This document shows, one piece after another, positions 22,592-33,111 of a DNA stretch of 64,000 nt. The stretch is from Magnaporthiopsis rhizophila. Lineage: Eukaryota; Ascomycota; Sordariomycetes; Magnaporthales; Magnaporthaceae. Made by a program: the position numbers and the translations under genes. Where the stretch lies: positions 62,001 through 126,000 of the forward strand of contig PYSS01000044.1 in the NCBI GenBank assembly GCA_003049465.1. The letters are read 5' to 3'. The notes under the pieces are model-generated. The model searched no databases, had not been told where the DNA came from, and saw only the letters and a list, made by a program, of their open reading frames with translations. The first letter of the stretch is position 1. Every line of letters starts with the position of its first letter.

Positions 22592-22663
22592 GGGCGAATG
22601 GTTTAGTGGTATAACGCTTCCTTAGCATGGAAGAGGTCCGGGGTTCGATTCCCCGTTTGTCCA
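22592..22663 (+). tRNA. tRNA-Ala (anticodon AGC)
   Basis: A 72-nt intronless cloverleaf. The acceptor stem pairs GGGCGAA with TTTGTCC and includes the G3-U70 wobble pair that identifies alanine tRNAs. The anticodon stem CTTCC/GGAAG carries the loop TTAGCAT, with AGC at 22624-22626. The T arm is CGGGG-TTCGATT-CCCCG and the discriminator base is A. A short T run (ATTTTT) follows, as expected of an RNA polymerase III terminator. Confidence 0.96.
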
Positions 22664-23291
22664 TATTTTTGGATGCCGTATGTTGCTTGCGTGATCGGCT
22701 GCTTCGCCGGTTCGAACGGGGAAGGAGGCTGTGTGTTTTTAGTCTTTGATCTTGGATTGTGGTGGGCCTTGGTTGGTATGCTTAGGTAATCGAGACCTTG
22801 CCTGAGAAATCTCCCAGTTAATCTTGCCAAGCTGTGGTTTGGCATGTCGGTGTTCCATTTCGGTCGGTTCTTTCCATCCATCGAAAGTCGACAAGGCCAA
22901 TTCAGATCGCTACAGAGGTTGCAGCGAGAGTGCTGCCTCTGCCTCGATTCTCGTCGCCGCACATGATCGTCGCGTGTCGGGTACGCAAGCAAACCCGAAA
23001 TCTTGCATGACGGGCTGAACGGTGTCTGGCGCGTACTAGCTCCTTCATTAGGATGGTAGGACAAATCTTGCGCGCCAGCGGCTCGGCCTTCAGCCCCGGG
23101 CGTTTTGGTTGGCTCAGCTTGTTCAGCTGCCAATTTTTATTTTCTTTGCAATAAACTTGGGCTTCCATCCTGTCTGTTCTTTCACATGAAATCGCCGTGG
23201 TCAAATTGTCGCCAACACTGTTTGCTCTCAGTAATTTTGCACACAAGCCTCAGCGCACCGTGGACGCGGTTCTCCTTTATTGATTATCACG
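22664..23291. other. Intergenic between tRNA-Ala and the surface-protein gene
   Basis: Contains the polymerase III stop and the upstream region of the plus-strand surface-protein gene. No additional gene is seen. Confidence 0.5.
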
Positions 23292-24592
23292 ATGACCTCG
23301 ATGCGTCGTAGTTCACCGTCGTCAGCGCGACTCGCGCTCTTTTCTGTTCTTGTTCCCCAGGTTGCAGCATTCTATCCTTTGCGTCCAGCGCAGGACGGGG
23401 AATCTTGGAAGCCCGCTCGACAGACGGCATCGCCCGCAACGATATCAGAGGAGGAGCACAACCCGGATGCCAGGGTAGGATGGAGCCCACGGCCGACCGA
23501 CGCACCGAAACCAGCGCTCGCCCAGATGGAGCTCTTCAAACGGCAGCAGCCCTACACGATGGGCACCGACACCTGCGGCTTCGTCTCGGGATATCCATGT
23601 GCGACCATCTTTTCTTTGTCAAACCGTTCTGTCTGCTGCTCCGGTCCTTGTCAGGCACCATGTTCTAACGATCAAACATGTCTCTAGCCCTCGCCGTAAC
23701 CTGCGTCAAGGGCTCAGGATACTGCACCAATGACGGAGTCGGCAACATCGACTGCTGCACGGGCGCGTACACCGACTGCACCTCCAGTATGTTCTCGGCG
23801 TGCCTCGACTTCTCGGCCTCGCAGCGCGGCGCCTGCACCGGCAGGGGCCCGCGCACCATCTGCTGTTGGGAGGCCAATCCGTCCTGCTACACCCTCATAT
23901 TTTCCACCTCGGCCACCCCGAACCGCCTCTTCTCCATCCTCCAGTGTCAAAGCTCCGCCGGCGTCGAGAGCCTGCTGGCCACCCCTCCTGCACTTCTTAC
24001 GAGCACCAGCGCGCGCTCGTCCACGAGCAGCACACCGAGTACCGTGTCAAGCACAAGCACAGTGTTTACGACTGGCGGTGGCGGCGGCGGGGGAGGAGGA
24101 GGGGGCGGGGAGTCGTCCTCAACGCCCGTAGCCGCGATTGTGGGTGGCACCGTCGGAGGCGTGGCTGTCATTGGGCTGGTTGTATTTGCCATCTGCCTCA
24201 TCATGCAGAGGTCACGCAGAGCCAAGGATGGGTACCAGCCTCCACCGCATCAGGCCCAGCAGAGTCCGGGAGGAGAGGCCGGCCACGCATCCGTCGCCAA
24301 GCCCGCAGCTACAGTATCAACGGGTCAGCACCACTTCCAGCAACATCAGCATGTGGACACTGGGGCGTACGCGGGCAACCAGCAAAAGCCAGCCCAAGGG
24401 CAGTACCCAGCGGTTGGGGTGCAGGTGTCGCCTACCGACCCTCAACAGAACTATCAACACGTTCAGGGGCACCAATATGGACAGCTACAGGAGCAGCAGT
24501 GGCATCCTCAGCAGCAGCCGACGCAGCAAACAGTCGAGCTTCCGCTGAATTACCCTCTGGGAACCCAAGTCCGTCCATCAGAATTGCATTAA
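23292..24592 (+). CDS. Single-pass surface protein, Mid2/WSC-sensor-like architecture
   Basis: Exons 23292-23598 and 23688-24592 (89-bp intron, donor GTGCGA, acceptor CTAG) give 403 residues. The order is: N-terminal hydrophobic signal (about 12-26); low-complexity stretch; Cys-rich ectodomain with about 11 Cys (residues 92-189, including DCCTG and ICCW); Ser/Thr-rich stalk; a run of 12 Gly near 232-243; one transmembrane helix at 251-275 (VAAIVGGTVGGVAVIGLVVF); basic stop-transfer RSRRAK; and a Gln/Pro-rich cytosolic tail. This is the layout of fungal wall-stress sensors and related surface proteins. No WSC or CFEM signature can be confirmed, so function is inferred from architecture only. 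A start at 23301 is also possible. Confidence 0.78.
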
Positions 24593-24864
24593 AGCGGAGG
24601 AGCGTGCAGCCTTGGCGCTGCAGGTTTGTGGGTTGACTAGAGGCGCTTTTGTCGTCGGTCTGGCGCTGGGCAGGACTGTCTCTAGACCAAGAACGCTGCA
24701 CTGGGCTCAGCAATTACTCGCACAAGACAACGAATGTTGATGCCCTCCCACGAACGGAGCATCTCGAGCCACCCCGCGGGTGTTCTGTCAAACCATTTTA
24801 CGTTCCTGATAGGTCCGAAGATGATTCCGGACCGGAGGGTGCTGCGACCGGTGTCACCTCAAGA

Positions 24865-25422
24865 ATGGCCCCGTCGCGTGTCTGGTATGCGACGGTAAGG
24901 ATATGGCGCCGCTCGAAAGCTACGTCCTGTGATATTCTCACCTGGGGCCACTGCACGGGCTCACAGGGTTTGGAGACACCGAAACAAACCCAAAAGAGGA
25001 TCGCCGGCGCCAAACGCAACAGACCCTGCCGCCACGGGATGGGACTCAACTTGGACTTCGAGGAGCCGACCGCCACAGTGCCGGACTGGGAAAGGGCAAG
25101 ATTGCCTGCCACTTCCGCAGCCTGGGTCTATGCGGATGACGACCGGCTCGACAACGCCGGGCACGACTTTATGGACGACGGCGACGATGAGAACTTAAGC
25201 TGGTCTAGCTGCGAGAGCTTCTCCGTATCCGGCTCGAACACGCCCCCTGGTTTGGATACTCCACACGGGACGGTGTCCCCCCGGAGGTCTCTTTTGGGTC
25301 CATCTGTCAGCTTCGGTGGGCATTACGGCCTGGGCATAGTGCTAAACGACGACTTGCTGCCGGGGGAAAACTGCTGGCGGTTCGATGAAGCGCTGACGGA
25401 TCTAGTCTGGGGTTCGGCGTAA
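24865..25422 (+). CDS. Hypothetical acidic protein, possibly two exons
   Basis: From the first ATG (24865) the frame runs 185 codons to a stop at 25422. It contains a good intron candidate at 24895-24966 (72 bp, GTAAGG to CACAG, multiple of three); removing it joins MAPSRVWYAT to GLETPKQTQ and leaves 161 residues. The second half is acidic and Ser-rich (DDDRLDNAGHDFMDDGDDE, SSCESFSVSGSNTPPGLDTP) and ends in a Trp-containing segment (ENCWRFDEALTDLVWGSA). No domain is recognised. It lies between the surface-protein gene and a minus-strand HET gene. It could be an orphan gene or chance. Confidence 0.4.
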   Translation: MAPSRVWYATVRIWRRSKATSCDILTWGHCTGSQGLETPKQTQKRIAGAKRNRPCRHGMGLNLDFEEPTATVPDWERARLPATSAAWVYADDDRLDNAGHDFMDDGDDENLSWSSCESFSVSGSNTPPGLDTPHGTVSPRRSLLGPSVSFGGHYGLGIVLNDDLLPGENCWRFDEALTDLVWGSA

Positions 25423-25828
25423 TTTGTGGTGGTAGTGGGCTCGAATTCCCGGGAGGGATTGTATAGGTCAAATGGGCAGGCAGATGTATATATATTACGA
25501 CGGTTGGAGCTGATAGCGAAGATGTTGACCGTCGGCTATAAATGGCATCGTATAAAACGGACCCCGGTACCTGTATTTGCTTTGTAAGATATCCAACCTC
25601 CGTGCGTGATCTTTGTAAGCTGATAATCTCCATGGCGGGACCCCCCGTGTCGGGAGGCCCGTTGCTTCCGTCCCGGAGGCTCCTGGCCTCGGCGTCACGT
25701 ATCTCCTGCCTAGCTTCGTGCGGCCCATGGCTGCCATTTAAACACTTATATGCACGCAGTCGCCAGTGGAAACCAGCTGTACCGAGGCCGAGAATTAGGG
25801 GCGATATACTAAGCAGAACACATCGCAA
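25423..25828. other. Intergenic downstream of HET gene 1; contains repeat copy A
   Basis: The 3' flank of the minus-strand HET gene. Positions 25530-25707 are one copy of a dispersed repeat whose second copy is at 45373-45497. No gene is supported. Confidence 0.5.
25530..25707 (+). repeat. Dispersed repeat, copy A
   Basis: The best block, 25682-25707, matches 45472-45497 at 25 of 26 positions (GGCGTCACG here, GGCATCACG there). Flanking blocks also align (CGTCGGCTATAAATGGCATCG with CGTTGGTTATAAAAAGGTATCG; CCCGGTACC; GTAAGCTGA). Copy A holds about 50 extra bases between the blocks. It is probably a remnant of a non-coding transposon part or of a shared 3' flank. Confidence 0.6.
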
Positions 25829-27988
25829 TTAAGCCAAGACAATCTCCTTCCAAACCGGTCCCAGGACGCAACCCTGTGATATTGCCTCGGGGCTCCCGAC
25901 AATGCCGACACCGCGTCGTTCTGCAACGCCACTAGCCATCCACTCCAAATACATGACATAGTAGCCCAGCTCACCGGTCCTGTTACATTGCGAGAGGAGG
26001 ATGAACTCGAAGACTTTCTCTGAATCGTGATTGGAATAATGAAAGTCGTCAAAACCATCGAGATACAAGGGACCAAGCGTATCTCCTTTTCGATCCACAA
26101 TATAGGCCACCTTAAGCGGGGGATTTTCGTACGGGGTACGCTCAAGCCGGGCGTGCTCAAGCCCGCTACGTATGCGATAAAAAACAGTAAAGGTCCAGAA
26201 TTGGAGCAGGGGATATTGCAAATCCCCTCGGATTTCGGCTGGGAGTTTTGTGGGCATGACCTTGGCCCTCTCGGCCGGATAAGTGAGTCCCGCCTGGCGG
26301 TGGAGAGGCCTCTGCCGGCTGCGTGGATATCCCTCGTACTGGGGGAGCGAGAACAGGGAGTCGTCCATGGCCGAGGGGTCCCATACCAGGGTAGGCGCTC
26401 CTGGTGAGGATGGCGGTGTTGAGAACCAGGTAATCCAGGTGTACTGGCCCAGCCAGCCTTCTAGCATTGATCGGGTGTGCCGGAGTTCGCTGTATTCCAG
26501 CGGCCCAGTCCAGCCGGTCCAAGAGTATGACGGAAAGCCGCGGCGACGGCGGGTGGAGGAGGAACCGACGGAGGAAAAAAGCAGCGAGCTGTCGAAGGAC
26601 GATCGGGGGATGCCTTGGAAGAAACCGCCTTGGAGTTCCGGCGATTCGGAGAAGCGTCTAATAATGCCGGCCATGGCTCGCATCGCATCGTCTTCGAAGG
26701 TTAGCTTCCTCCCGGTATATTGGGGGAGCAACGATTCGAACACCTTGAGCGGCGACCTGTTACTCGGATGGATGCCACCGATTGTCAAGCCCCGCGTGCT
26801 TTCCGGAAAGTTGGAAACCGAGTCGACCAACCACTCGGAAGAAAGTCTGGCTGGACAGTGAAAGGAGACTTGCTGATCCACAAAATACAGGATCCGTCGA
26901 GACAGAATTTGTTCCTGAAATCTAAGACCGGGAGTGGGACGGTTAGCGCGGGTTTATTACGCACTTTCAACCCGGACATGGGGGCAGGTAAATGCTTACG
27001 TCCAAGCTCTTTTTGACCAGACAGTAGTCTCGAGCAAGACGGCGAGATGAGTAAACACTGCCATTGCCCTGCCGCAGACGACCTCGACGCATTGCTTCCT
27101 CCGACTAAAGCGGGCGCTTCCTGACCTGAAGCCGTCGAGGCCGGAGTCGGCATTTGGCCCGCCGGCCGCCGCGACGGTGAAGGCGGCCGCTTCAAAAACC
27201 CGGTCCATTATAGCCACTCCGAGCTGGACATCATCGGGGTCGTTTTGAACGAGACAGAGGGCATCCACCCAGAGGTACTGCTCGCCCAGCTGTCGCAGAA
27301 GGTCCATTGTGTCGACGATGGTTTTGGGGAGGCGTCCCAACGCCAGAGAGCCCTTGCGCGTCAGAAGATCGGCTTTGTTGGCACTTCTGAGTCGGAAGCT
27401 GACAGCGCCGCCCCAAACGTAGCTCAGCGTGGCGTATCTAGGCGGTGGTGGCCCATCGCGGCCGAATTCCTCCAAACGTCCCTCGGACAGGTTGATCAGG
27501 CGCAGGACTTGCAGACCAGGAAACAGGGAATCGAACGTTGCGTCTTCTCGGCGTAGTGTTTTCCCAATCTCGGCACACCGTCCGTCGTGCCCGCTCTCGC
27601 AAGTGGCTATCCACTGCCTCACCCTGGTCGTGTCGATCGGGCCGTTGGGGATTAGTCGAATGGGACCCCTGGCGTTATCGGCGAAGCCAAACCCCACTTG
27701 ATAAGCTGGGTTCAAGTAGACCCTGCCCGCATCATAGGGCTGGAGCAGACGGACTTCCATATGGTCGTCAAGCTTGGTCATGTGGGGCCGCATCATCACC
27801 AGCCGCAGCTCAGATACGGCGAAGGCGAAGAGGCGGATATATGGACAGTCCATGCGCCCGAAGTGATCATCCCGAATGACCATGACCATGAGGCGCAAAC
27901 CATGTCCCTCCAGTGCCTTCCTTATTCGGCAGCATTCGGGGCAGTTGTGATCGGTTCCTGCCGCGGTGGTCGAAAACGCCGACCCCAT
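25829..27988 (-). CDS. Heterokaryon incompatibility (HET) domain protein 1
   Basis: Exons 27988-27000 and 26921-25829 (78-bp intron, donor GTAAGC, acceptor TTAG) give 693 residues. The three HET motifs are YATLSYVWG (185-193), QYLWVDALCLVQND (237-250) and RAWTFQE (327-333); the last is rebuilt across the intron, which fixes the splice. HET domains, distantly related to TIR domains, trigger programmed cell death after non-self recognition between fungal individuals. An N-terminal CxxC (NCPECC, 15-20) precedes the domain, as is common. The C-terminal 350 residues carry the usual variable region, with no NACHT, ankyrin or WD repeats. No transmembrane segment is evident. The recognition partner is unknown. 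Confidence 0.93.
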
Positions 27989-29799
27989 ATTTGCCAGCCT
28001 CCTAATCGGATCTGTAGCCGGCGATAAGAAAGGCGTGGGACGAATGTTGTCTAAGTTGCTGGCACGTCACGCCCTTACGAAGGCTTGGTACGTCGGCCAA
28101 AAAAGTTGGAAGGACGAAAAGTCCTTCCCAATGCAGTTGCAGCCAACACGGAGAAAAAAAAAAAAAAAAAAACCCATATAGGACAAAACGGGACGGTTAA
28201 GAAAGCCACGTCCGGTGTTTCATGGAAAAAATTTTTGCCGTGAAATGGGCTGTTTTTTTTTTTGAGATGTGGTTGATTAAATGTTTGGGAATGACAGGGC
28301 TGTTTTTGGGTTTCGAGCCCGACGTTGCTTGGGCATTGACGACCAACATTGACGCGGCGTACCTGAGGTACCTACGTGTACCTACTTGGGCTCCTGCCAG
28401 CCGACCAGATCCGAAAGGCGGGGTTAGTAGATTACTTAAGTCGAATATCTCGTTTTCGAAGCGCATTCCTTCAAAGGCTTCGTAAGGGAGGCTGAAGATA
28501 CGCAATGGCTATTATAAAGGGAAATGCCAGGCGGCCGAAGCAGCGACGGGAAAAGGAAGCACACGAATGGTACCGACCAACCGTAGGACGTTTTCTCGTC
28601 GCAATTAGGGGAATCGCAGGCGGATAGGGAAGGTAGATACCTTCCGGTCTCGGCTCAGTCCGGAAAAGATGGGCAAGGAAGTCGACGCCTCGAGCGGCCG
28701 GCGACACAATCCGTACGAGCACTTCATGGCCCACCTGGAGCACCCGGCACACTTGTCTATCTCGCGGTGGACGAAGGTATCGGCGCCACGGGCGACGCGC
28801 CGGACAGCGGTGACGGGTCCACCAACGACATTGGCTTCCATACGGAAAATAAACGGCAACCAGAGCAAGGCGACTCGCTCTCCGATTCATCTGGAAGATG
28901 GTGACTTGGCAGAGCTTGAGAAGCTCCGGGCCGAACTAGAACTCGAGGCATGGCAAAACGAGTTGGCCGACTTCTGGAGCTGAGCCTTGATGATTTCTCG
29001 CTGACGCGGTGGCTCAGAGCTTGGAAGCAGAATAGAATGACACGACAAACGCAGATCAAGACCATCTAAGTCGCCACAGCCTGGACGAGCTTTTTTTTTT
29101 TTTTTTTAAAAAAAAAGGCTCCGGCTCGAAGCGGGAGCCGTGATGCCAAGAAAAGGCCAAGAACGGGTCTGTCGGAACGACGCCAAGTGCCCGAGACCTT
29201 GGCAAGCGGTGCAGCGTCACCCGTGGCCGAGCCGCATGACGACTGCCGAGCGGGCCGAGAAAGTCTAAACTGTGCGCCAATGGCGACGGACGGCGGCGAC
29301 TCTTGGCGGTGCCGTAAATGCCTGCTTCATCAGGCAGGTCTTCGGTACTTGGGTGTGGAGGGGACTCTCGTGGCGGCGTGGCACGGGGAAACAACGCAGC
29401 AGGACATGCGGTTGCTGGTCGCCTGGTCTCCTGCAAAGCATGCTGCCTGCAGATATTCGCCCTCGACAAGGCCGCCGTAGAAGCACCGAGGGGAACGCCA
29501 TGACGTTGGCAAAGCCTTGTGGGCTCCAGTTTCCCCTCATCCATGCCCAGGATCGGCGAGCATGGCGGCTTCCAGAATTTTTCGATGCGAGGGGGTGGGG
29601 AGGTAAAAGGAGGTAAGAGGAGGTATGTAAAGTGAGCATCTTCCCAGAGACATCGCTGAGGACGCCGAGCTCGACGTTGGGATCTGTCCGTTGCATTCAC
29701 TCGTCACAATCATCGCGTCGCTTTGGCCGCGGCATCCGAGCACTCCTCCTATATCGCGGCTTGGCCTGCCCTCTTTTCTTTTTTTTTTTCTTTTCAGCA
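27989..29799. other. Intergenic, with AT tracts; small open frame 28669-28983
   Basis: Lies between divergent genes (HET 1 minus, permease plus). It holds an A run near 28153-28171, a T run near 28252-28262 and a T17-A9 tract at 29091-29116. A 104-codon plus-strand frame at 28669-28983 ends in a helical acidic segment (LEDGDLAELEKLRAELELEAW) and could be a small orphan protein, but has no other support. GTATGT (29622) and the TTTTCAG just before the permease ATG could bound a leader intron of about 175 bp. Confidence 0.45.
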
Positions 29800-31338
29800 A
29801 TGGCGGACTCCCAGTGGAACGCGCAGCGCGGAAAGGCCGCAGACGGCAAGGCCGAAAAGTCGTCGGTTGACCGGACCGCCGATGGCGAGAACTCGGGGTC
29901 GGGCACCAACACCAACCGCTGGCCCGGCGACGGCGTGGCGACAGCCGGTGAGATGTACGACGCCTCCGGGAACAGCGGCAAGGAGGGCGACGCCACGGCG
30001 CCGGTGACGATTGGCAACATCTTCAGCGAGGGCGGACGCGACTACCGCACCATGGGCAGGTGGGACGCGACGCTCGTGCTCATCACGAACCAGGTCGGGC
30101 TGGGGATCCTGGCGCTGCCGGCCGTGGTGCGCGTGCTGGGCATCGTCCCCGCCGTTATTACCATCATCGGCATCGGCCTGCTGTCGACCTACACGGCCTA
30201 CGAGCTGCTGCAGTTCTACCGGCGCCACCCGCACGTCGTCAACCTCGTCGACATGGCCCGCCTCGTCGGCGGGCGCCCGCTCGAGATCGCCATGGGCGCC
30301 AGCCTGGTTTTTGATCTGATCCTCACCTGCGGCTCCATGTCGGTGACGCTGTCGGTGGCCTTCAACACCATCACCGAGCACGCGCTATGCACGACGGGCT
30401 TCATGGGCATCTCGGCCTTTGTGTGCTTCCTGCTGTGCCTTCCGCGCAACCTGCACTTTGTCGCGCGCGTCGGCATCCCGGCCACAATCTCCATCGTCTC
30501 GGCCGTCTTCATCGTCATCATCAGCCTCGGCGTCGCTGACCGCCCGCAGAACGCGCCACCGGAGTGGACGCGGGCGAATGACGTCAAAATGTCCGCCGTG
30601 GGGTTTCCCAACTTCCGCGACGCCATGAATGCCTGCCTCAACGTGGCTTTCGCCTACGCCGGAAACGTCGGCTTCGTCAGCTACATGGCCGAGATGAAGG
30701 ACCCGTCCAGGGATTTCATGTTTGCCGCCTGGGCCCTGCAGGCTTTTACGATCCCGCTCTACATCATCGCCGCCGTCGCCATCTACGGCCTGGCAGGAGA
30801 CTACGTCACCAGCCCCTCGCTCGGCTCGGCGCCCGTGATCCCTGCCAAAATCGCCTACGCCGTCGCGCTGCCCTGCGTCTTCGCGTCCGGCTGCGTCTTT
30901 GGCCACACGGGCATCAAGTACATGTACGTCGTGGCCATGAAGCGGCTGGGCGCCACGAGCGAGCTGACCTCGCGAACGGCCCGCAGCTGGCTCGTCTGGG
31001 TCGGCTGCGCCGCCGTGTTCTGGGTGTTGGCCTACCTGCTGGCCAATGCGATCCCCATCTTCGAGTCGATCCTGTCCATCGCGTCCGCCACCTTCATCGC
31101 CTGGTTCACCTTCGGGTTCTCGGCCGTGCTGTGGTTCAACATGTTTTGGGGCCGAGAAATGCTCACGGGCTGGCGCAAGATCTCGCTCACCGTCGTGAAC
31201 GCGCTCATCATCGCCATGACGCTGTTTATGAACTCGGCCGGGTTGTGGTCGGCCGCCATTGGGTTGCAGGATGTGTTCAACAACCCGGAGAATAGCATCA
31301 ACGCGCCGTTTACGTGTGCTGACAATTCGATTTTCTGA
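29800..31338 (+). CDS. Amino acid transporter (Aa_trans family, mtr-like)
   Basis: A single coding exon of 512 residues; ATG at 29800. A hydrophilic N-terminus of about 85 residues is followed by about eleven transmembrane helices, starting WDATLVLITNQVGLGILALPAVVR, the diagnostic first helix of the AAAP/Aa_trans family with the helix-breaking GLGILALP. Other family features are an FAYAGNVGF segment in the middle and the PCVFASGCVFGHTGIKYMYV helix. Neurospora mtr-type permeases of this family take up neutral and aromatic amino acids at the plasma membrane. Specificity here is inferred only at family level. Confidence 0.92.
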   Translation: MADSQWNAQRGKAADGKAEKSSVDRTADGENSGSGTNTNRWPGDGVATAGEMYDASGNSGKEGDATAPVTIGNIFSEGGRDYRTMGRWDATLVLITNQVGLGILALPAVVRVLGIVPAVITIIGIGLLSTYTAYELLQFYRRHPHVVNLVDMARLVGGRPLEIAMGASLVFDLILTCGSMSVTLSVAFNTITEHALCTTGFMGISAFVCFLLCLPRNLHFVARVGIPATISIVSAVFIVIISLGVADRPQNAPPEWTRANDVKMSAVGFPNFRDAMNACLNVAFAYAGNVGFVSYMAEMKDPSRDFMFAAWALQAFTIPLYIIAAVAIYGLAGDYVTSPSLGSAPVIPAKIAYAVALPCVFASGCVFGHTGIKYMYVVAMKRLGATSELTSRTARSWLVWVGCAAVFWVLAYLLANAIPIFESILSIASATFIAWFTFGFSAVLWFNMFWGREMLTGWRKISLTVVNALIIAMTLFMNSAGLWSAAIGLQDVFNNPENSINAPFTCADNSIF

Positions 31339-32118
31339 TTTCGATGGAGAGTGGAAAGCAATGGAAGGGGCTACAAGATTGGAATCCAAGGGGCGAGGAG
31401 ATCGATGTCGCTTTGTTTGGGCGGGAAAACGTGGGGATTAGCATGAATACTGTAAATACCCTCTATCATTCAAGGAACCAATTTACGCTTTGAATCTCCT
31501 GTTGGCATGAATTTCACTGCTCTGTTGCCGTTCTGTAGCGAGAGGCGGAAACTTCACACCCAGTCACTATCCTACCTTGGCTGGAAGGAATGGCGAGGGA
31601 GATGGCCGAAATCACAAAGCCACGTTCTTTCAGTACGAGTGCAACACGCAGGCAAAGACGGCACACATGGCAAGCGGTGCCGACAATGTCCTCACGGAGA
31701 ACTTTGCGCACGATTGTGTCAACCATCCAACGCTTGGTGTGCCTCTCGGCCAGATCGCCATGGCCACGTCCTCTAGAAGCGGCTCCACGATAGAGCTGCC
31801 CTTTTCGTTATGCCTGTTTGGGATTTTTTGCCTCCCCAAGCAACAACAATGGAGAAAGATTAGCTGTATATCTTCCATTAACGTGCCTCCTGGAATAAAA
31901 AGCCCCTTGTTTCCGCTGCCACCAACTGGGGGCTACATACCTCTTTCATCCATCTATTTCACCCATCACCAATCCCCTATAAAGCTCGAGAGGGCAAGCA
32001 TAATGGCCTTGCGTCAGCCCCTGTTGGCAACACCCTCGACTTGAGACTCACTTGCCACGGTAGAACAGCGCCGGACACGTACATCACCAACACACCAAAC
32101 ACCAAAAACCACAGCAAC
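31339..32118. other. Intergenic
   Basis: The 3' flank of the permease and the promoter region of the frame-disrupted gene at 32119. No supported gene. A CTATAAAG TATA-like sequence at 31977-31984 lies about 135 bp upstream of that gene's ATG. Confidence 0.45.
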
Positions 32119-32869
32119 ATGTCCCAGACTCAGCCCGACTTCAGCCGCGAGCTGCGCTTCACCGACGCCTTCGAGGTCGACGGCGTCGTCGCCCCCTGGT
32201 ACAAGCGGCCCGAGTACATCTCGCGGCGTGGCCTCGCCCCGTTCCTGACCATCGACATCCTTCCCTCCCTCCCGCAGGCCTCCCTGCTCTGGCTCTGGGC
32301 GGCTTGCGTCACGCAGTTCCAGCACAAAGACCTGCGCTGGGACGGCATGTCTGTCGGCGGGCGCGCAGATCCTGCAATACTTTGCCAAGTCCCAGTCGGC
32401 GGGCGAAGAGTTTGTGCTGACCCATATGTCGAAGTGGAATGCCGAGACAGAGGGCAAACTCGTCCTCATCCTCGGCAGTTCGACTCCTTTCCCGTTCTAC
32501 GAGACAAAAGTCATGGGCTTCAGCGTGTACATAGCCGATCCCCGCGATAAGGTCTGGCACGTCGACGGCCACCCGGCGGCGTTGGACTCGTGGGCGGACG
32601 GGCAGCCGCAGGGCGACGAGTTCGCCTCCGAGTACGGGCCGAGCTTCTACGCCGCCGAGCTGCTGGTGAATTACATGCTTGCCGCGCTGGAGACGTGGGA
32701 TGGCTGCGAGGTGGAGCTGGGTCGCGTGGCGCACGATATGTACCGCTCGTTTCGCGGGCCCGAGGGCTTCGAGTACCAGGAGGCGGACTGGGTGGCGAGT
32801 GACAAGTGGTACTGCATGGATATGGCGTACATTTACGAGGCTGCGCTGTGGAAGGGGGAGGCGCAGTAG
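32119..32869 (+). pseudogene. Conserved-looking protein broken by one frameshift
   Basis: Starting at ATG 32119 (CAACATGTCC) the first frame looks coding up to about 32345 (ends KDLRWDG). The second frame looks coding from about 32366 (QILQYFAKSQ) to the stop at 32869. One base too many in the GTCGGCGGGCGCG stretch explains the break. A 20-nt GT...AG segment (32349-32368) is far too short for an intron and would not restore the frame. The second part is Trp/Tyr-rich (DKVWHVDGHPAALDSWADG; SDKWYCMDMAYIYEAALW). Together they would give about 250 residues. Family not recognised. Either a young pseudogene or an assembly error. Confidence 0.6.
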
Positions 32870-33111
32870 GCCTAGGATAGCGAGCCAGGAGACGGTGATG
32901 AACTGATCGATAGCTCAACTTATAGGCGACCTTTGAAGACGACGTTTTGATTCATGGGGATCGGTCAATATTGTCGGTAGCCAGGCATTCTATATTTATT
33001 TTTACCTCTAGTCTAAATTGTACCCAAATTTCCTGTTGAACATGATGTCTGACGCGCCGCCTCCAGTCGCCAAATTATTGTAGCTTTATAAAAACCCGTA
33101 AAACCCAACCC

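Noticed and set aside
30385..31389. 334-codon antisense frame opposite the amino acid permease
   Set aside because: Mirror of membrane-helix codons giving Asp/Gly/His/Arg-rich text; the sense strand is clearly a permease.
32349..32368. 20-nt GT...AG segment as an intron that would rescue the split gene
   Set aside because: Far below the minimum intron size, and its removal does not place the second part in frame.
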